The notes under the pieces were generated by a model. The model worked only from the letters and a program-made list of their open reading frames with translations, was not told where the DNA came from and searched no databases. From Antedon mediterranea (Eukaryota; Echinodermata; Crinoidea; Comatulida; Antedonidae): a stretch of DNA of 64,000 nucleotides. The first letter of the stretch is position 1, and the number at the start of each line of letters is the position of its first letter. The translations under genes were made by a program, and so were the position numbers. Positions 34,650 through 46,280 of the stretch are shown in pieces. The stretch spans positions 25,842,001 through 25,906,000 of the forward strand of contig NC_092674.1 in assembly GCF_964355755.1 (NCBI RefSeq). Direction: 5' to 3'.

Positions 34650-35539
34650 TTTTAAGTAACGCCAATATACAATACAGTAGTACGCATGTTTACATGCATT
34701 TTACACGTAAAAAGAAAGCACTGAGAAAAAAGCGCATCAATTGAAATTTCCCAGTCCCCGGCCGGGTGGCGGCTATGTGTTTATATACGTAACACATTGA
34801 TATACTTTCCAGTTGAAAAATAATGTTTTCCTGTCTGGTAAAAGTGAATCAGCCATTAATTTAGCCTTATATATGCGTCATGTGTATATTGTGTTACAAA
34901 CATGTTGTTTAAATCATATTTTACGATAACACAATTTTGATAAGCGATTGCATCCTGGGTAGTACATCACATTGTATTTTGCGAATCACATGCACGAAAG
35001 TTTGCGGATTATTACCCATCTCGTTCCATTTAAGTACTGAAAACAGGAGCTTAATGGTTTGTGAAACTAATGGAAGCGAACATGACGATGATGCAGATAT
35101 TTTGTGCGCTGTATCAGGCAACATCGCTTCGCGCACACGGTGGATTAACGAGCAACAAATCAATTACATAGCCCGTGTGTTTACGATCCCATAAGCGCAT
35201 ACTCAAATGCACTACCATATAAATATAAGTCAAGATTTAGACAAACCGCTAATCCGCAGTTATTGGAAGCACTTTATTGGCTTAGCGATGGCTATACTCT
35301 GACAGTTTACAACGCATCTTACCAGGTGTCCTGTGACAGGCAGAGAGAGAAGACAATTGCAATTAACCTGGCTGCTATGAAATATAAATAAGAAAACAGA
35401 GTTAAACGTTACATTGAAATTCAATATTATTTTTAAGCTATTAGGACATTAGATTAATATCCGTGTTTCAATTATTGTATCATTGACATAAGATGAGACA
35501 CAGACTAATGATAGTAATACAATAGGAGCTGAAGATTAA
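34650..35539. other. No gene supported
   Basis: An 85-codon frame at 34937-35194, including TENRSLMVCETNGSEHDDD, has no recognisable domain or splice context. No other features. Confidence 0.4.
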
Positions 35540-35735
35540 AGCTTGGTTCCCACTAGCGACGCAACGTAACGCAACCTACGCAACGTATGAAACTGTGTTT
35601 TTCCCCGCCTGCTTGAAATCAAACCTGCGATGTTTGCAGCATTGTTGCGTCGTCGGTTCCCACTTGTGATTACGCAATACAGGACTTTGCGTCAATACGT
35701 CGTAGCGTTGCGTTACGTTGCGTCGTATACGTTAA
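35540..35735. mobile_element. M1 MITE, type B, right end lost
   Basis: AGCTTGGTTCCCACTAGCG at the left after TAA. Core words GTTGCGTCGTCGGTTCCCAC and GTCAATACGTCG. Text diverges after GCGTTACGTTGCGTCG. Confidence 0.7.
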
Positions 35736-35792
35736 TCAACACCGTTTTCTGCTTTGCGTACATCGTGACAATGATGATTCAATTTCTCGTAA

Positions 35793-35934
35793 AGCTTGAT
35801 TCCCACTAGGACGCAACGCAAGGACGTAAGCGCAACGCAACTGAATTGACCAATGACAAGCGACAGTTGGGATAACCCATAGCCTTTGATTGGTCTAGTT
35901 ACTTTCTTTGCACTATCCTTACGTCAAAGCTTTT
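35793..35934. mobile_element. M1 MITE, type A
   Basis: AGCTTGATTCCCACTAGG after TAA, the core GACCAATGACAAGCGACAG, then CTTTGATTGGTCTAGTTAC. The right TIR is decayed. Confidence 0.7.
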
Positions 35935-36465
35935 GAAAAATGATAACCCAGTAATGGAACGCGATGGTGGTTTGTGTCGTGGTACATCTGGGCAAGTAAG
36001 ACAAATAAAAGAATAAAAAAGAACGGGAAAAAAATGTATTCCTTGTTATTAGTCTGTAGTGGAATTTGCATATAGTCCAGTTTTGTTTTTGCTACGTAGC
36101 AGCTATTTAGATTCTGGACAGCATTTTGACTTAACGTCACGCTTCATTGCCTGTCGGATCCAAAAGTTCATTGTTTGTCTGCAAAACATTGGCCTAAGAC
36201 GGCCTAGGCTAAGTTTACGGCGTTCGCTCTCTGCGGGTGAAATCAATTATTACCCAGGCGATGATTGTAAACTGCATGGTCCAATGAGAAGCGTTCTAAT
36301 AAAGACATTTGCCTTTAGAAGGGCCCTGTGTCATCTGATCTACGTTATGCTATGCATAAGGTCAATTTTTAGTTGTATATGTGTCTTAGCTTGGTAATAA
36401 TAGTTTTTAGTTTTGTATGAGTGGAACCTCTCGTTGTGAGAGAGTTCATCTGTTTTGAGGAGAGA
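35935..36465. other. No gene supported
   Basis: A 112-codon frame at 36059-36397 has no domain I recognise and no clear promoter or splice signals. Confidence 0.4.
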
Positions 36466-36471
36466 ACCAAT

Positions 36472-36791
36472 GATTGATTGATTGAAATATATATTTATAC
36501 TGGGTAACCTCTTCAGTCTTTGACTGGTCTCCCAGAGGGCCCAGTTGGTGATCAGTGATTGTGATGAACTTATACACCGGGGTAACCCCCTACTCGTCTC
36601 GAAAGATGTACTAGGTTCTTTAAAGTGCACACGAGCTAGATGTGTACACTGGACCTACTGTTTATAGTCCTTATCCGAGAAGACTCGTTCTACCACCAGA
36701 ACCATGGAGTGAGTGAGTCTCAAACCCTGCCGATGTTATGGCTACGTAATTACGGTTCCACTGTCTTAACCGCTCGGCCACTCACTCACTC
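36472..36791 (-). mobile_element. tRNA-derived SINE, minus strand
   Basis: On the minus strand the head GAGTGGCCGAGCGGTTAAG (A box) and a degenerate B box near 36722 are followed by a body shared with 4579-4939 (GGTCCAGTGTACAC, GGGGTTACCCCGGTG). It has a different 3' part and an (ATTG)n-type tail. ACCAAT flanks both ends (36466-36471, 36792-36797). Confidence 0.8.
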
Positions 36792-37157
36792 ACCAATAAA
36801 TGGAATAAAATAAAATAAATTGCATTATAGCTTAATGTTCACATCACATTCAGACACAAAAATATATATGTGCTTATAGTAATAACAACACAATGTTCTA
36901 TAGTACTGCACCTAAGCACGTTGACCGTCTTTTGGAGACTTTAAGACAATTCTTGAAATTCAAATTGGATTAGGCGTATGTCTTTGCTTCCCATTACTAT
37001 CAAAGTGAAAACCAAACATTGAGAATGTTGTAGATAAATGAAGAAAAGTTTGTTGACCATTACTATTTTTTTTGGGCGTAGATTAATGTTTTTCAACACA
37101 GTCAGTGGTATTAATACATATTCAAAGATAGGACCCCTTAAGTTTGGTTCCTACTAA

Positions 37158-37358
37158 AGCGTGGTTCCCACTAGCAACGCAGTGACGTATTGACGCAAAG
37201 CTGTATTGCGTAATCACAAGGTGGGAACCGACGACGCAATAGTGCTGCGAACATCGCGGGTTTGATTTCAGGCAGGCGGGGCAAACAAAATTATTGGAAG
37301 GGCATTTTCTTATGTTGCGTAGGTTGCGTTACGTTGCGTCGCTAGTGGGAACCAAGCT
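37158..37358. mobile_element. M1 MITE, type B, inserted in another M1 end
   Basis: TIRs AGCGTGGTTCCCACTAGC and GCTAGTGGGAACCAAGCT. Just to the left (37141-37157) a lone AGTTTGGTTCCTACTA looks like the end of an older M1 element. Confidence 0.8.
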
Positions 37359-37362
37359 TTAA

Positions 37363-37530
37363 AGCGTGGTTCCCACTAACGACGCAACACAAGGACGTAA
37401 CGCAACGCAAGTGAATTGACCAATCACAAGCGATGGCTTGCTAACTGTCTATAACTAGCTTCGCTTGTCATTGGTTAAACGCTTGCGTTGCGTTTACGTC
37501 CTTGCGTTACGTTCTAGTGGGAACCAAGCT
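37363..37530. mobile_element. M1 MITE, type A, adjacent to the previous one
   Basis: AGCGTGGTTCCCACTAACG to CTAGTGGGAACCAAGCT, separated from the preceding element only by TTAA. TTA follows on the right. Confidence 0.85.
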
Positions 37531-37638
37531 TTAAAGAGTAACCTTCCGTACCAAAGTGTCCTTCTAATATAGGGCTTGGCTGTAATGTGAAAATATATTT
37601 TCCCTTTGCAGTTTGTTTCGCTTGATAGTTTCCCCGTA

Positions 37639-37771
37639 AGCTTGGTCCCTACCAGGACTCAGCGCAAGATGGTCGTAAAGGCAACGAATAAAAAAAAAAC
37701 CAATGACAAGCTACAGTTCGAATAATCCATCGTTTGTGATTTGTCAAATTACGTCAAGCGGGAACCAAGCT
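37639..37771. mobile_element. M1 MITE, type A, short
   Basis: AGCTTGGTCCCTACCAGGAC to GCGGGAACCAAGCT, with the core CCAATGACAAGC/TTTGTGATTTGTCAA. Confidence 0.7.
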
Positions 37772-37904
37772 TACCTTAGTGTCTCCAAAGGAGGAGTTAC
37801 TGTAATTAGGAAAATCATATCTTAAGGCAGTCAAATAATTTAGCTATTGAAATACATTTTAAAGCAACTTCTGAACGTTAACTTTACTTTTTGTTTGTTT
37901 ACAG

Positions 37905-38010
37905 ATGCGCATCTAATTCAGCTAACAAGGAAATGATGTGTTCCGATATTTAGGTTTAGAAAGTGATACGACTAAAACCCGTGTCACAAAGTACTTAAAG
38001 CGACATCTGG
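37905..38010 (+). other. Candidate untranslated exon upstream of the GPCR
   Basis: Good splice context: pyrimidine tract and TTTACAG before, GTAAGT after. The 106-nt interior has stops in the frames examined, so if real it is 5' UTR. Its link to the GPCR rests only on order and strand. Confidence 0.25.
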
Positions 38011-38814
38011 GTAAGTAAATTAACATAATGACGTCATTGTTTATAACACTCGCTGTCTTAATTAGTACTCATAATGATGATTCCTGTTGATATTTATTAT
38101 TATTCTTAATGATATTATATAATATCAATCGACTTTATTTCGAATACTATAGTTCAATTATGATACTTGAAACCTATATTACAGACATCTCAGGCAGAAA
38201 TCATTAATAAGGCATGATATCTATACTGTACTAAATACTACTTCCTAAATATACTTAACCTAACCTGCTATATAATCTTTCTTAACCCACAAGTTGTCCC
38301 CTTAATGAGGGTGTCTTCGAATTGCTGTTGGCCGTATAGGCCTATAGTTCTAAAACAATAATGTGTCAGCACTCGTTCGTTCATGGGAAAGTGTGCCCTA
38401 AAAAAGAGGTTCTACATTCGAAAACATTATTTTCATTTATTCATTACGTCATGAAAGTTTGGTTACAACAGGAAGCATGCATGCAAGCTATCAATCAAGT
38501 TATCAATACGGTTTTTAATAACAAATTACTAATTGTCGGCAGTAGCAATATTTTTATAGTCTAAATTAGTATTTTATTACTTTTTATCTGATCTTGAATC
38601 AATCTAATCTTTTAAAGACACTATCGACAGAGCCAGCCAACTTTCATTATATCGGAAACTTATTACGGTACGATACTCGGTATTTTAATCTCTCAAGACT
38701 ATTTTGCGAAAAAAAAAAATTTTAAATATTAAAGTTGGCAATGAAAGAACTTGCGGTTAAAATGAATGGTTTTAACAAATTGTTATTGGGCCTAAACTTA
38801 CAGCGCGCGGTCAA

Positions 38815-39002
38815 CAATTAAGATTAGATTAGTTGATTGGTTAAAACTATGCGCATGCGTACATTACTTTATACCGTGATGATGTTTAAATACTACGGAC
38901 ATTCACAACGTGCAAGCATTGTTGATGTCGTTAGGTTTCAAGCGTGTATTGCTTGTTTCACTGCCCTTGTAATGGAATAATATTGGATTTACCCGAAGCT
39001 TT
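38815..39002 (+). promoter_or_regulatory. Promoter-like stretch and possible first exon
   Basis: An inverted CCAAT (GATTGGTT, 38835), an NRF-1-like ATGCGCATGCGTA (38850) and TTTATACC (38868) lie in that order. A possible exon then ends at a GTAAGT donor at 39003. Each motif is weak alone; together they fit a start site about 1 kb before the GPCR exon. Confidence 0.3.
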
Positions 39003-39048
39003 GTAAGTATGTGATTATTTAAAAAAAAATATTATTAGTATCGTATTA

Positions 39049-39094
39049 GTTATTTCAGGGAGTTGTAAAATATTTTACAACTCCCTGGTTATTT
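39049..39094. mobile_element. 32-bp perfect hairpin with 7-bp direct repeats
   Basis: GTTATTT (39049-39055), then the perfect palindrome 39056-39087 (arm CAGGGAGTTGTAAAAT), then GTTATTT (39088-39094). Same form as 7281-7324. Confidence 0.75.
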
Positions 39095-39741
39095 GTAGTG
39101 TACTCTAAAAGATACAGTATTACTATATATTACTTCATTATGAAAAATAATTGTTTATGTCTATAATTGATATCAATATTGATAATTGATATACAGTGGT
39201 ACTACAGTATTTTTGCAATTAATATTGTAGTTATATTTAGTTTTCCAATTTCTGATTGAATGATTGTTTAGACAAAGCGATAGTTGTCTAATTATAATGC
39301 TCGATACTTAATGTATAATTATACTTTAGCTTGTAGAAAGAATAACGCGTGTGAACAGATACAGCGTAACACCATTTTTAAATACAAAACTAATAACACA
39401 ACAAAGGGAGAAGATTTGTTTTACACACATCTCTAATAATACGGTAGACTGACATTTCTAATTATTATTTTTAATGTTTAAGGTATAGGAAATGTGATAT
39501 AGGAAATTGTTTAATTTTTGTTGTTTTTTTTTTCAAATCTTAATTTTGATAAAATCAATTTTTTTCCCCTAGAGTAAATAATATAATAACGGATGGGTTT
39601 TGATTTCACATTCCTTGCATTTTAATTTAGTTTTTTACACATTTTCAATTATTTTTACATACCATGTAACAATATCAAATTGATCATGTAGATATTGAGT
39701 TTGTTTAAAAGGTGTTGTTATATGCTGTATAAAGTATTATT

Positions 39742-39773
39742 ACCAAGGAAGAGAAATTTTACTCTTCCCTGGT
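39742..39773. repeat. Short hairpin ACCAAGGAAGAG/CTCTTCCCTGGT
   Basis: 12-base arms with one mismatch around an 8-base loop. Similar in size and end sequence to the hairpins at 7288 and 39056, but no clear flanking repeats. Confidence 0.5.
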
Positions 39774-39877
39774 AAAACTAATTCGTGCCTGGTGGTGTCT
39801 ATGACTTAGTGCTTCAATTATTCTTATCACTTAGGTCTCTGCATATTCAAAGGTTGCATAAAGCAGAATACATCTCA

Positions 39878-40359
39878 ATGTCTTTGACTCAAGAGAGCAT
39901 TGACTATAACTTGCAGGATATGGAGAGCAGTATGTCTCACGGGTACCCTTCGTTTCCAGATTCCGATGGGTCTACTTACCCATTCAACGATTCGTACCTT
40001 AACAATTATTTCCATGAGGATATGCCATGCCACTCTCTTTTTGGGAAACAGAATTTGATTATAAAACTCATCATTGTCACTCTCTACGTTTTGATAATTT
40101 TTGTTTGTGGAATTGGAAACAGTTTTTTGATCATTATTATCCTTTCGAGACGTCGTTTACGGAGTGTGACGAACCTACTGATTGCGAATTTAGCATTCTC
40201 GGATCTTCTGCTCGCCATCTGGTGCGCGCCTTTTAACTTCCATTTCAAACTCACAGAAAACTGGATATTTGGAACGGTTCTTTGTAAAATCATGAACACT
40301 GTGATGATGATATCGATGTTCGCATCTGTCAACACGTTGCTGGTTATCTCTATAGACAG
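39878..40359 (+). CDS. Rhodopsin-class peptide GPCR, first coding exon (N-terminus to TM3)
   Basis: Plasma-membrane receptor exon of 160 codons plus two bases. The start is ATG at 39878, because an acceptor (pyrimidines, CACTTAG at 39831) makes the in-frame ATG at 39785 likely intronic. The first 58 residues are extracellular and contain FNDS, an N-glycosylation site (N37). TM1 (about 60-88) has GIGNS with N81. TM2 has SVTNLLIANLAFSDLL with D109 and a CAPF turn. TM3 starts at C136 (disulphide) and ends SIDR. The exon stops inside the DRY arginine codon, AG|GTAAGA, phase 2. SVTNLLIANLA and VNTLLVISIDR are close in style to prokineticin receptors, which as I recall also carry an intron at the end of TM3, but NPY/orexin-type relatives cannot be excluded. 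TM4-TM7 are not in the window. Ligand unknown. Confidence 0.9.
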
Positions 40360-40819
40360 GTAAGACTCGCTTATACTACTACATTCTACTTTAATTTTTT
40401 GTTGCCCTAAACGATATTTCTTTCATCTTGATAGTAATTCATTTCCGCCTAAGAACGTCTTCCTAATGAAGACCATATATATCCGACTTTAGCTAGACCT
40501 AGCTTGTCGCCTTTTGCGTAAGAGCGTTAACAGCTATGATAAACAAGTAGATTCCACTCTGAGTAATTACTGAAAGAAAAGGACGACTACGTGTTCAGTT
40601 CTTTGATCATCCTTGATTAATATAATCCACGATGCACTCTTTTGAAGGTGTTCTCCAATATAGTATTTAAAGGATGGATTCATAACCTTGCCTCCAATTT
40701 GATACCACTTTCAGTAAACCAGATAAACACGGAAGGTGGTCTTTTATCATGAACACTGAAGAAGCACACATTTCACACACATGCCCAATTATCAACTTAT
40801 GCTTGCATGTCCCATTATT

Positions 40820-41160
40820 TATTATCAACGTATTAACGCGTGGACATTATTATCAACGTATTAACGCGCGCCCATTAATATCAACGTAATAACGCGCGCC
40901 AATTTTTATCAACGCATTAACGCGCGCCCATTATAAGCAACGTATGCAGGCATACGCGTTATTATCAGCGTATCTACGCGCACCGCATTATCAACGTATT
41001 TATGCACGCCCATTGTATCAATGGATACACGCGCGCCCCTTTATTATCAACGTATGCACACGCACCCCATTTAGCAACCTATACACATGCGTCCAATTCT
41101 TATAAACGTATGAATGCGCACTTCATCATTACCGACGTATGGACGCGCGCGTAAACTACA
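40820..41160. repeat. CpG-rich tandem repeat of about 28 bp
   Basis: Unit ATCAACGTATTAACGCGCGC plus CCATT, about 11 diverging units. Unusual in this AT-rich window for its repeated CGCGCG. Confidence 0.85.
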
Positions 41161-42129
41161 TGACACTTCGTCACTAATGTTTTGTGAAATCACATGTTTA
41201 AATACTATTTCAAATTGCACTTTGAATCATTGTAACTCCCGGCATACTATTATAGTCACGATTCATAAAAGCAAATATGTGTCAATTAGTTAGAATGGAT
41301 GTACTATTAGTTTTAGAATTTATCTTTGATGTTATTTGATACTCATAATATTAGAATGTTTCTCTTGTTTATGACTAAATAAACTCACGGTTGCCTGCTT
41401 CGATCTCTCTTATTTAAACTATCAGTTTAAAGATGCCGTCTCGGAATTGCCTGTCTCAATACCGTTATGTATATATCCTTTTTATTAAGATTCAATTCCG
41501 AGAACACTTGGAGTATGTAGTATTGGTACTGCCTTTTTAACTGTACAGTGACGCTGTATCTTGTCTTGTCGACTACCAGTCTCAGTACTGGGTTCCTATC
41601 CGCGCGGTACCGATACCAGCCCTCTTGCTTTTGCTCTCATTAGTATTAATGAAATGATAAAAACATTATGCGCGTGATCGTTGTTATATTCTTACAAACT
41701 AATTTAGAACAGAATTCAGACAGATATCATCAAAATATGACACTCATTGACAGTCTTTTAATTATACAATTAGTGTGAAATTAGGCGGCTTACAAACTCA
41801 TATACAGCAATCGATAAAACAGAGTATCTGATGCAGAGTGGATAATTCCATCACGTAAAGTACAATCAAGTTATAATGAAACAATCAAGGAGAAAAGGAT
41901 TGAACAATCTTGAATAGGTGCTTTTCATGTTATGTACATAGCCGGATTCACTTGAGATATAGCATTAATGTTGATTAAAGTTTGTTTGTTTTTTTTTGGT
42001 TAACGTTGGCTAACCGTTAGAAGTATAAGTGTGCGAACGTTTCTTACTATATCTCGTTTATACTAGGATCTTGCTGTTATGGATTAACCCAATTTGTATA
42101 ATTTTAGCAGCCGATTCTCGGTACTGTAT

Positions 42130-42350
42130 ATATTTTCGAAGTATTAAATAACAATAATCATAATAACAATAATTACAATAATTAAAAATAAGTAGTAGTA
42201 ACAGTAGTAATGACTACAATTTTTATGCGTTTAAATTGTTAATGTAAATATGTATATGTTTGTATGATGTAGTAGGCCTATGTTTAAGCGGATATTAGCC
42301 CTTGATGGCATTTTCAGCAATAAAGAAATTGAATTGAATTGAATTGAATT
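42130..42350 (+). mobile_element. LINE 3' end
   Basis: GCCCTTGATGGCATTTTCAG, AATAAAG, then ATTGAATTGAATTGAATT. The body is absent. Confidence 0.55.
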
Positions 42351-42524
42351 TGTGTATACAGAAATAATTATATAACCCTTAACATAACCTTACATTATAC
42401 AGGCACCACATGTGATATAAATGAGATGCTGTATTACCAAACATTCCTATGATAAGTCCTACATCGGAAATAGATAGTTGTGGAGATACAGCACTGGGAA
42501 TAGGGTGTTTTTAGACACGTGTAA

Positions 42525-42642
42525 AGCTCTGTGTGTGATGTGCCTAAATATGGTAGTAATATGTTCAAATATGGTAGTGATATGACATCATCATGTCCAT
42601 ATATGGGCACATCACATTTAGTTTGATAGTGTAGAAAGAGCT
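42525..42642. mobile_element. M2 MITE, short
   Basis: AGCTCTGTGTGTGATGTGCC at the left after TAA, TAGTGTAGAAAGAGCT at the right before TTA. Confidence 0.75.
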
Positions 42643-43529
42643 TTAGCATTCGGTTTACGTCTTGTTCACACTGCTCTAATAAGGACTTTCATATAATCTA
42701 ACGGTTGCCGTGTACGTGAGAAAATAATACACTAAATGGGTATACTTATCACGTGGTACTACTATCCTAACGTTTAGACGTATGTCTTAGGTCTCGTTCA
42801 CACTAGGAAAAAGTTAAGATTATGTGATAACCGTAGCTAAAATTCGTACTAATCTTCGTCTGGTCACACTAGGATGTTCCTACCCGATTTCACTTTCAGA
42901 GACTCATGGTAATCTTAATTAAAGGTATTGGCATTGTTTTCCTGATGACGTTGAGAAAATGAGTGTAGGTTAGGAGTAAGCAGTTTGTTGGCTGAGCTTA
43001 TCTAATCGTTTTGTTCATCGGTTATATCATAGCCAGGCTCCTATCATCAGTTTAGTAATAAAGAATTTAAAACAATAAAGCATACAATGACAGTTTAATC
43101 ATCTTATAAAAATACTCAGCTGTCTACCATCCTTTACAGCAGCTGTACTATTACCTTGGCATATCCATTCATGTTCTGGATGATGATGCTGTCACCCGTA
43201 AACAGTCCTTCCCAATAATTTCAAAACTCTGAGCGATAATGTAGCCTACTACTGGAAACCATGCATGTCACCCATAAATCAGGACATTATGTGGTAGGCC
43301 TACTTCGTTATTAATCATTGAAATAGTAATGTTAATTGGAATCAATATAGGCCCAGGATGCAATTGTTTTGTCCGTTCTTGAATCCGAGCGTTCTCGTAC
43401 TCGGGGCCCAGGGTAGGAGAGCCCCGACCTAAAGACAAAGCTATATATAATAAATGTGAATTGTGTTTTTTCAATTTCGTGACATGTCTTCAACTATATT
43501 CACGCGAATCTAACGGTCCTCGGTTACTT
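42643..43529. other. No gene seen
   Basis: Two GTTCACACT-type words (42665, 42785) hint at further decayed inverted-repeat elements. Nothing else. Confidence 0.4.
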
Positions 43530-43676
43530 TTGGTGCATTACGCAACAACGCAACGACGTAGGCGCACCGCAAGTGAGTTGACCAATCACACGCGACAGTT
43601 TGGATGATCCATCGCATTGTTGATTGGTCAAATTGTTTGCGGAGCGCTTATGTCCTTGCGTTCCAATGGGAACGGT
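43530..43676. mobile_element. M1 MITE, diverged
   Basis: The core GACCAATCACACGCGACAG and TTGTTGATTGGTCAAATTG, and the right end TTCCAATGGGAACGG. The left TIR is poor. Confidence 0.6.
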
Positions 43677-44291
43677 TTACCGGTACATTTACGACGCTTA
43701 TGAATCTCTATCTCAGTACAGTACTTCTTTCCTTACAAATTAATTCCCCTTTGCCAGCACCATGCTAAATACTTCACCTTTACACCTTAGCATTCACTCA
43801 TACTGATGAACACAAAGTGCATCGGATTCCCTTGTTTACTTTAATAAATAACCGCTTATGCACACAATAGTACAGCTGATGCTCTACGCCATTAACGGTA
43901 TTACTGGTTACTTTTGCCTGACCCCCAAAAGACTTGAATGAGGATTCCATATATCTACAAAAACAATCTGTTAAATGAGTTTCAATGTGAAACGAATGCA
44001 ATAATAGCTTATGGATAAACTATTGACACACTCACAGTATCATATGTTAATCAAACAAAATATATAATGATCCTCTGTTCATCGTTAAAATGTAAACATC
44101 GTCTAATTTAAATAAATTATACTCTTACCCCAAAATATTAAAAATAAACAAAAATCGTACTTTTAATATGCCATCTTGTAATTTTAATCAAGTTATTTAC
44201 TTTTCTTCTCGCCGAAAAAAAAAAATATTTTGCTTATAAAAAAACCCAATAAATTAGCAGCCTATTTAATTTTCAGATATTGGGCTTCTTA
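43677..44291. other. No gene; decayed M3 MITE at 44130-44285
   Basis: ATGCCATCTTGTAATTTTAA and AGCAGCCTATTTAATTTTC echo the M3 interior, without good ends. The rest is AT-rich. Confidence 0.4.
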
Positions 44292-44444
44292 GGCTCTATC
44301 TACACTACTAAAAATGTGACAAAAAATGTGATGTGCCCATATATTGATATGATGATGATGTCACTACCATAATGAGTGACATCATCATTACCATATTTGG
44401 GCACATTTTTTTTGTCAAACTAGTTTTATAGTTTAGACAGGGCT
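44292..44444. mobile_element. M2 MITE
   Basis: GGCTCTATCTACACTACTA at the left, TATAGTTTAGACAGGGCT at the right, TTA on both sides. Repeated CACTACCAT and GGGCACAT words inside. Confidence 0.8.
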
Positions 44445-44696
44445 TTATAAGTAGACTATTCTTATTTACTGTTGTATCAGGTAAATAATTGCTATGAGTG
44501 AAAATAAGTCTCTATGGTTACAAACAACATTGGTTTTCAGATATTAATTTCTCAAAAATATTGAATTTCAAACTAAATCCAACCGGATTATTGATTTATA
44601 ATTTTAGTTATTAAAAGTAAATCCGTGCTAGATTGAATCATGTTAATACAGCATAATTAAAACGTTGGAAATCAAAGAACACGGAATACATAATGT

Positions 44697-45060
44697 AGGG
44701 TCGTTTGACGCAGTGAGTTGGACGTTGGATTACTGGTCGTGAGATCGTGGTTCGAATCCTCATGCCGCATTGCTTGTATCCTTAGGCAAAACACTTTACT
44801 TGCATTTGCCTCTCTCCACCCAGGTGTATAAGTGGGTACCGGTTAGATAAAGACACAATTTTGCGCTGATTACCAGCTACATTATGGGAGTATGTTTTTT
44901 TATACGTGTTTTATCAAAAAAATGACCGTGGGAATAATGTACAGCGCATTAAAAGCTTACTTATATGCGCTATAAAGGCATATTTGTTAAGCGTCTCTTT
45001 GAGCATGCTTAATCATGAAAAGGGCGCTATATAAATGTAGTATATTATTATTATGATAAT
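44697..45060 (+). mobile_element. SINE ending in a GCGCTATATAAATG tail
   Basis: The tRNA-like head has B box GTGGTTCGAATCC. The body runs through TCTCCACCCAGGTGTATAAG and ends GGGCGCTATATAAATGTAG followed by (ATT)n. This core and tail are, to my knowledge, widespread in SINEs of marine invertebrates. AATACA near both ends may be the target duplication. Confidence 0.8.
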
Positions 45061-45359
45061 ACAATTATGAAAAATGTTTACGTAAGTATTATACTCAACA
45101 ATTGTATTGAAATATTACTATTATTTAATAATTCAATAACTGTTGGCATACATGCAGTTACTGGTAACTGTGTATTGTGTTTAGTAACGCCACAGTACAT
45201 GCTACCTGTTATTGTTTTTCATTATAATCTTTATGTAAATTAACAATGAATATATACATAAATTACAATAAAATAATTATCAATTCAATAGAGGGACTAA
45301 AATTAAGTATCTTCTTAACAATGGAATATTTTGCTTTATAATTCAGAACTAATACAATA

Positions 45360-45890
45360 AAACCATAGTAAGAGGACCCGACATAGTGTCATTTTAATAG
45401 AGGTGTCTTCTGAATAGGACTTTGACGAAATGTTAATACCATATTTCCCCTTTATTTTTTCACGGGAATGTGTCCCTGAATAGGGATCTCCCAAATGAGG
45501 GCTACTGCTGGCCTATAGACCTAAACGGTGGAACAATTCAGAACCAATACAATAGAACCATAATAATATTATTAGGATGACCCGACAAAGTGTCCCTTTA
45601 ATAGAGGTGTCTTCTGAATATCTGGGTTTGCCGGAATGTTAATACCATATTCCCCGGGAATGTGTCCCTGAATATAGATCTCCGAAATGAGGGCTACTGC
45701 TGGCCTATAGGCCTAAAAGGTGGAACAATTCAAAACCAATACAATAGAACCATAATAATATTATTAGGATGACCCGACAAAGTGTCCTTTAATAGAGGAG
45801 TCTTCTGAATATATATGGGTTTGCCGAAATGTTGATACCATTTTTCTTCACGGAAATGTATCCCTGGATAGGAATCTCCCAAAGGATAGT
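45360..45890. repeat. Tandem repeat of about 180-215 bp, three units
   Basis: CCCGACAAAGTGTCC recurs at 45376, 45591 and 45773, each followed by AATAGAGGTGTCTTCTGAAT and GGGAATGTGTCCCTGAATA. Confidence 0.85.
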
Positions 45891-46079
45891 AGGCCCAATA
45901 TGCTTAAACTCATTTTAGCAATTTGAACGAGAAATAAAATAAAGAATAATAACATAAACAAAACTGATAAATTACTTAACCATAAAAAGAATATTTCATA
46001 TTGTATATGTGAAGCTTGTGGATTTTCTTTTTGATTAGGAGACAAGATATTTTATTTAATCATATGATATTGTAATTCT

Positions 46080-46278
46080 AGTTTCACGTCTGTGATGACA
46101 TCATATCACTGTCATATTTGAGCACATCACTACCATATTTGGACATTTCACTACCATATTTGGGCACATCACACTTTTTTTTGTCAAACTAGTTTGAAAG
46201 TGTATACAGAGCTTTATAGTGACAAAATATATGTGGCACATCACATTTATTTGTCGTCAAACTAGTGTAGACAGAGCT
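46080..46278. mobile_element. M2 MITE plus adjoining M2 fragment
   Basis: 46080-46211 has four CACTACCATATTTGGGCACA-like units and ends GTATACAGAGCT before TTA. 46215-46278 is a second right end (GTGTAGACAGAGCT). They abut the M3 element at 46281. Confidence 0.7.
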
Positions 46279-46280
46279 TA

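Larger units (their letters stand above)
40360..42524 (+). other. Presumed GPCR intron
   Basis: Follows the donor at 40360. Holds the CpG-rich satellite at 40820-41160 and a LINE 3' end (about 42130-42350, plus strand, ending in AATAAAGAAATTGAATTGAA-type repeats). No TM4-TM7 exon is found here or further right. Confidence 0.5.

Noticed and set aside
36059-36397. 112-codon open frame
   Set aside because: No recognisable domain, overlapping open frame on the other strand, no splice or promoter support.
39785-39877. Upstream in-frame ATG as the GPCR start
   Set aside because: A good acceptor at about 39831 and the hairpin at 39742 suggest this part is intron; ATG at 39878 gives a normal N-terminus.
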